From Warburgia ugandensis (lineage: Eukaryota; Streptophyta; Magnoliopsida; Canellales; Canellaceae): a stretch of 64,000 nucleotides of DNA. Positions within the stretch are counted from its first letter, which is position 1, and each line of letters opens with the position of its first letter. This document shows positions 59,900 to 64,000 of the stretch, piece after piece. The position numbers and the translations under genes were made by a program. The stretch spans positions 74,005,057-74,069,056 of the forward strand of contig CP141135.1 in the NCBI GenBank assembly GCA_035236585.1, in the 5' to 3' direction. The notes under the pieces were generated by a model. The model worked only from the letters and a program-made list of their open reading frames with translations, made no database searches and had not been told where the DNA came from.

Positions 59900-62800
59900 A
59901 TGCCATCAACTTGTTATCCGAAAATGATTAGAGTCCTTCATAGTTTCTGATTGCACACTTTCTGCTGCTTTGGAGCTAGAGATGTGCCTTACTCTTTGCA
60001 TAAAGTTTTGAAAATCAGCAACAAAGTGTAAGATAATATTCCAAAGGGAGAGATTATAGCTTTTGAACTGTAATCCACATTTGTAACTGAAGTAGGAAAA
60101 GGCAGTTAAGAATGGCCAACAACAAATCTGAAAAGGATAAGCAGATCAGTTGATTACATTTCTTGGGTTTCGGTCATCAATTTTCTCACCAAGAATCAGA
60201 TTTTAATGATTGATCGTCAAAGTGCTGCCATCCCAGTGCCATACATTCACTTGGTCTGCTTCATTTGATCAAACTTCAATGATTCGAAGGTGAAAGCTTT
60301 AAACGATAAGGTTGTAGAATTAAAAAGGAAAAAAGGAAAAAACTTCTTTTAACTAATGACATAAAGGCCATTTCGATTATCGGATTAGATAGCTACAATA
60401 TCTTCTATTCAAATGATTTTAGATACTGTACTATCTGCAGCCAACTATGCTGATCCTTATTGGAGAGCGACTGAGAGAATGTTCACTTGTATGCTGGTAA
60501 TTCTCCATGTAAGATATGCAAACGTGCTCGGAGTCTCCCGTTCCATGTAAGATTCAAGTCTTATGAGTCATGATCGTCCAGTTATCTATTGTCTTAGTTA
60601 GTGGTAGCTCTACATTCTAATCAATATTAGAGGAATTTAAATAATTGGTTATAAGGAAAGCGGATGCTTATGTGCCCAAAATGTTCGAAAAATTACAGAG
60701 AAGATGAGAACAATGAATCACCTTTTACTTTAACCAGTAGCTGTACTTCCAACCACTTTCTTGCTTTAATATATTCGAAAACGAGTAAAGGAGATTCCGG
60801 GATGATGCTGAAGGAAACCCCTGGTATGTAGGGTACCATGAGAAGGTCCAGCGAATCGAAATTCCTGAGCAAAGGTACCCATCAATTATTCTTGTTCAAG
60901 GGACCCAACAAAATCCATCTTCCAAATCTAAAAGCACAGAAAGGAAGAAGAGTATATGGCCTTAGGAATCAGAAAAAGAGAAAGGAAAAGACGAGTCATG
61001 ATTCCATCCAAAATTTTCAAACATATAATTTCAAGGTCATGGATGTATACAGCTACCAACCAAATATAAGAAGAGGTCCATGATATTTAAATAATACAGG
61101 TTTGAGATACTATGTTTTATATCTTGTAAGGTTAGATTTTCTATTCCAAGCATGTCCAATGCGGAATCAACCAAGTAGATTTCTCTTTTGCCCTGGAATG
61201 TTCATGATCTTAATATCTTAAACTAGTTATTAGGAACCCACCCATCCAATCACTACCTACAATTATCAACCATTGATAATCGGCACCCTTTGATTGGACA
61301 TATAGCATCTCACTAATTGATGAGATTATTTTCTCATGGACAATTCATGGTACGCCTCAGCTTTTGGTTCTTACACGTAATTCTAGAACCCAATGAGTCG
61401 ATTTGGGGGACACCTGAGTTGACTCAAGGTGTAAATGACCCTTAGATATCATATTATCAACAAACATATGAACCTTCTAATTTTTATGGTTGACTATTGG
61501 ACTTGACCCATGACCTGTGTTTTTTATACTGCATATAAAGAGAATCCTTCCTCCTGCTTTCTGGTTGGGCTATCTAAAACTATGTCGTAGGTTTAAAGTT
61601 GTGTAGAATGACTCTTCTTCTGAGCTCCTCTCTTTATTTCAAACTGAGGGCTGCTAAGAAGATATGCTGTGTTATGAAGGGACCTGAAGACAACTAAGAT
61701 GGTTGAGCTTTTTGACGAAAATATCTTCATGTTTAAAGGAAATTATCTTGTTATTCCCTACTTAGATTGAGAATTGGACGTTTGGGCAATCTTGACATCC
61801 CTGTGTTTTCATTTCTTTTGTTTTGGAAAATTACTCTCTCTTTCTTCTATTTTCTCAGAAATTAGCAAGCCTCACGCTCTCACATCTTTCTTACTTTTCT
61901 CTTCCAACACCAGCTTCAAACATTTCTCTCTCTCTCTTCTCTCTAGTCCTTTTTCTAACGTGTGTGTGCCATTGCATGTGCCCTTTCTAGTATGGAAAAA
62001 GCCAAGATCTCAAAAGGCTCCAAGGATTTTTAATTTGCGCCCATAAATAAGTTGTATGGTATATATACGCTTACACACGAATCTGTAACTAGTAAGTCTT
62101 GCAAGCTTTTAGAGTCACCCTTGACTCGGAGACAAGAAATGACTAACTTTCTAGTTGAGTTGAGTTTTCAAGTTTATGAACCTCGGTCCATATGTCAGAG
62201 ATGTTTTACATGTACTGAAGTGGAGCCAACTCTAACTGGACCAAGTAACATTATATCTTCACCTGTGACCCCGTACAGATGCTTGCGTATTGAAATATTC
62301 GTTACTGCCTGAGAGAATGATGCTAATTATCACTATTTCTTTAGCTGTTATGAAAGCAGTAAATGAGGAGGAGAAAGGCAATCAATGGGTAATTGTCTAA
62401 ACTAAAAGCAGTAAACAAGGAAGTTGGTTTATGTCGTGTCCTTAGTATTGTTTCATTTAAGATAATGGTTCATTTTCTGCATTGACTCTCTTCTAACCCA
62501 CCATCTGACAATTGACTCAAACCAAGACTGACCTCTTGCTTCCAATTCTGTGAATCTTCCACAAAGAATATAGCCAGAGTATTGGACGAGGCATGGAATC
62601 AGCCTATGGAAAATAGAGGACTAAAACCAACTAGATTATACAGGCACTAAGTCTGTTGGAACTGAGACACATTTCCAAACTCAAAAAGTCATAATTCTTT
62701 TGCTTGCAAGACTTGCCAAGAGCTGTGACATGAAAATTACTCCATTTCTTTCTGAATAGGATAGGATACAGAAAATCTTAGATGCTTCTATGTCTTCATT

Positions 62801-63408
62801 CCTCCTGGTAATTAAAATCAAAGAGTTGGCTGGATAGTCATGATCAAGAAGACCAAAAGCAAGACAGGACTGGGATGAGTTACTTGGCATTTCAGACTTC
62901 ACATCATTTTGATATGTAAGCTTGCTCAGTCTAGAAAGGATCTTGACATGGCAACTTAATTACAGAATTATACAGAGATAGTTCATATCAGAATACTAAC
63001 CTTACTTCAGGAACCTCCTTAGTGTTACACAAGTTGCAGTGTAGGATCATGTCTGCAAACACAAAAGAGCAGATAGGCTCTTCAAAAATTCAGGACTTTG
63101 ATCATTGCTTGTATCTGTTAATTTATATATGTATATAAACTTATTATAGACTGCTTAGCTCGTTAAGTGATACGCTGCATAACAGCATTCTGAAGTCTGT
63201 TTCTAAAGATGCAAAATGCCCTCATAGTTGTTTGGTCATGCTATCATCAGCAGGAAAGCCACAGCTCTTCCTTCCTCCTCCCTCTCTCTCAGACGTTCAT
63301 ATATGGTTTATGTGAAATTGCTTGAACCTTTGCACCTTTTTAAACTGGACTCTAGATTAACTTGATTGAGTGGTTAAAAATGTGCTAGCACCATTGAATT
63401 CACTTATA
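59501..63408. other. Gene-poor right-hand DNA
   Basis: Scattered short ORFs (60838-61083, 61774-62312, 62681-62902) show no domain. A CT microsatellite lies at 59870-59895. I could not follow an exon series on either strand. Confidence 0.45.
59870..59895. repeat. (CT)n microsatellite
   Basis: About 13 CT units. Confidence 0.9.
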
Positions 63409-63504
63409 AAAAGAAAAGAAAAAAGGCAGCCCAGTGCACGAAGCACCCGGGCAGACCACAAATGCCTCATAGTATGCAGCCTTACCTAGGATTTCTTCAA
63501 GAGG
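63409..63504 (-). mobile_element. Au-type SINE, 5'-truncated, with 18-bp target duplication
   Basis: On the plus strand AAAAAAGGCAGCCCAGTGCA, then CGAAGCACCCG, CAGACCACAAATGCC, GTATGCAGCCTTACC and CTTCAAGAGGC follow the reverse complement of the Au SINE 3' half. The tRNA-like head is missing. CCATTGAATTCACTTATA occurs perfectly at 63391-63408 and 63505-63522, so this is an intact LINE-mediated insertion of a truncated copy. The A-rich left end corresponds to the T-rich 3' end of Au SINEs. Confidence 0.9.
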
Positions 63505-63522
63505 CCATTGAATTCACTTATA

Positions 63523-64000
63523 TGGGTTACAAATTCGAGATTTGCCAATGTTACTTATGGAAATCAGTCCAGACTGCATTAGTATTTAACAAGACACTTA
63601 CATGTTTTAACATGGATATGCATACATGAGAAGAAAATATATCAGATTACTTGCTGTAGAAGTATTATGATCCTCTGATGCTATGATCTTTCACCAATAT
63701 CTCTTCTGCAAGCCTCATTTCCCATTTCACTTTTTTGACAGCACTGCATTTTCGCTCACACCTTTCAAATTGATCATAATAGCCCAGATTAATAGAGATA
63801 TGTTCCATGTTGCAAAAACAAAATGAATAGAAATTTTTTTAGCAATAGAGTTTGCTAAACCAGTCAGTGCTACCTTGAATGTCAGAAAAAGACTCCCTTA
63901 CATATGAAATCTCAATTATTATAGATCCAAGGCTTCTGATTTTACCCCTCTACGGTTCTAACAGATATAGCACTGCTACACAGGAAAATAAATTTAAGAA
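63523..64000. other. Right-end DNA, nothing recognised
   Basis: AT-rich; no ORF or repeat that I can name. Confidence 0.4.

Overview
This is a plant nuclear window, most likely from a woody angiosperm; the exact order cannot be fixed from sequence alone. The evidence is spliced genes with GT-AG introns, plant-specific families (MYB-CC factor, MPSR1-type RING ligase, mandelonitrile-lyase-like GMC oxidoreductases), AT-rich intergenic DNA, and typical plant repeats (L1 and RTE LINEs, Au-type SINEs, a Copia element, CT/GA microsatellites). There are four intact-looking protein genes and one host pseudogene; most of the rest is repeat-derived or unrecognised. LAYOUT. 1-7.8 kb is a LINE nest: a decayed L1 (minus) interrupted by a 5'-truncated RTE LINE (minus, ATG-repeat tail), then a 67-bp tandem repeat and a second RTE copy (plus) that has lost its reverse-transcriptase core. 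7.8-21.9 kb has no recognisable gene; it holds a purine-rich GA-microsatellite segment, several short tandem duplications, motifs resembling LTR ends and a small inverted-repeat element. 21.9-23.1 kb is an L1-type fragment with a broken RNase H domain. 23.7-26.9 kb is a DCN1-like (DCUN1 domain) gene on the plus strand, made of small exons; a 5'-truncated RTE copy with a 14-bp target duplication sits in one intron. 27-35 kb contains an Au SINE, three more RTE fragments, a second SINE and a 3.7-copy array of a ~310-bp GC-rich repeat. 35.8-36.4 kb is a single-exon RING-H2 E3 ligase of the MPSR1 type. 39.5-54.5 kb is a tandem cluster of three GMC oxidoreductase copies, all minus strand: an intact 549-aa gene, a broken copy split by a Copia LTR retrotransposon, and an intact 535-aa gene. 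57.0-58.6 kb is a six-exon MYB-CC (PHL8-like) transcription factor gene on the minus strand. The right end is gene-poor and carries a 5'-truncated Au SINE with an 18-bp target duplication. HOW THE GENES RELATE. DCN1-like (cullin neddylation) and MPSR1-like (misfolded-protein E3 ligase) both belong to ubiquitin pathways, but nothing here suggests co-regulation. The GMC cluster arose by local duplication: exon structure and part of the 3' flank are shared. No CRISPR, operon, tRNA or rRNA was seen. No wholly new system was found; the best leads are the hidden DCN1-like gene with its LINE insertion, the GMC cluster with its extra 3'-flank remnant, and the uneven divergence of the Copia LTRs.
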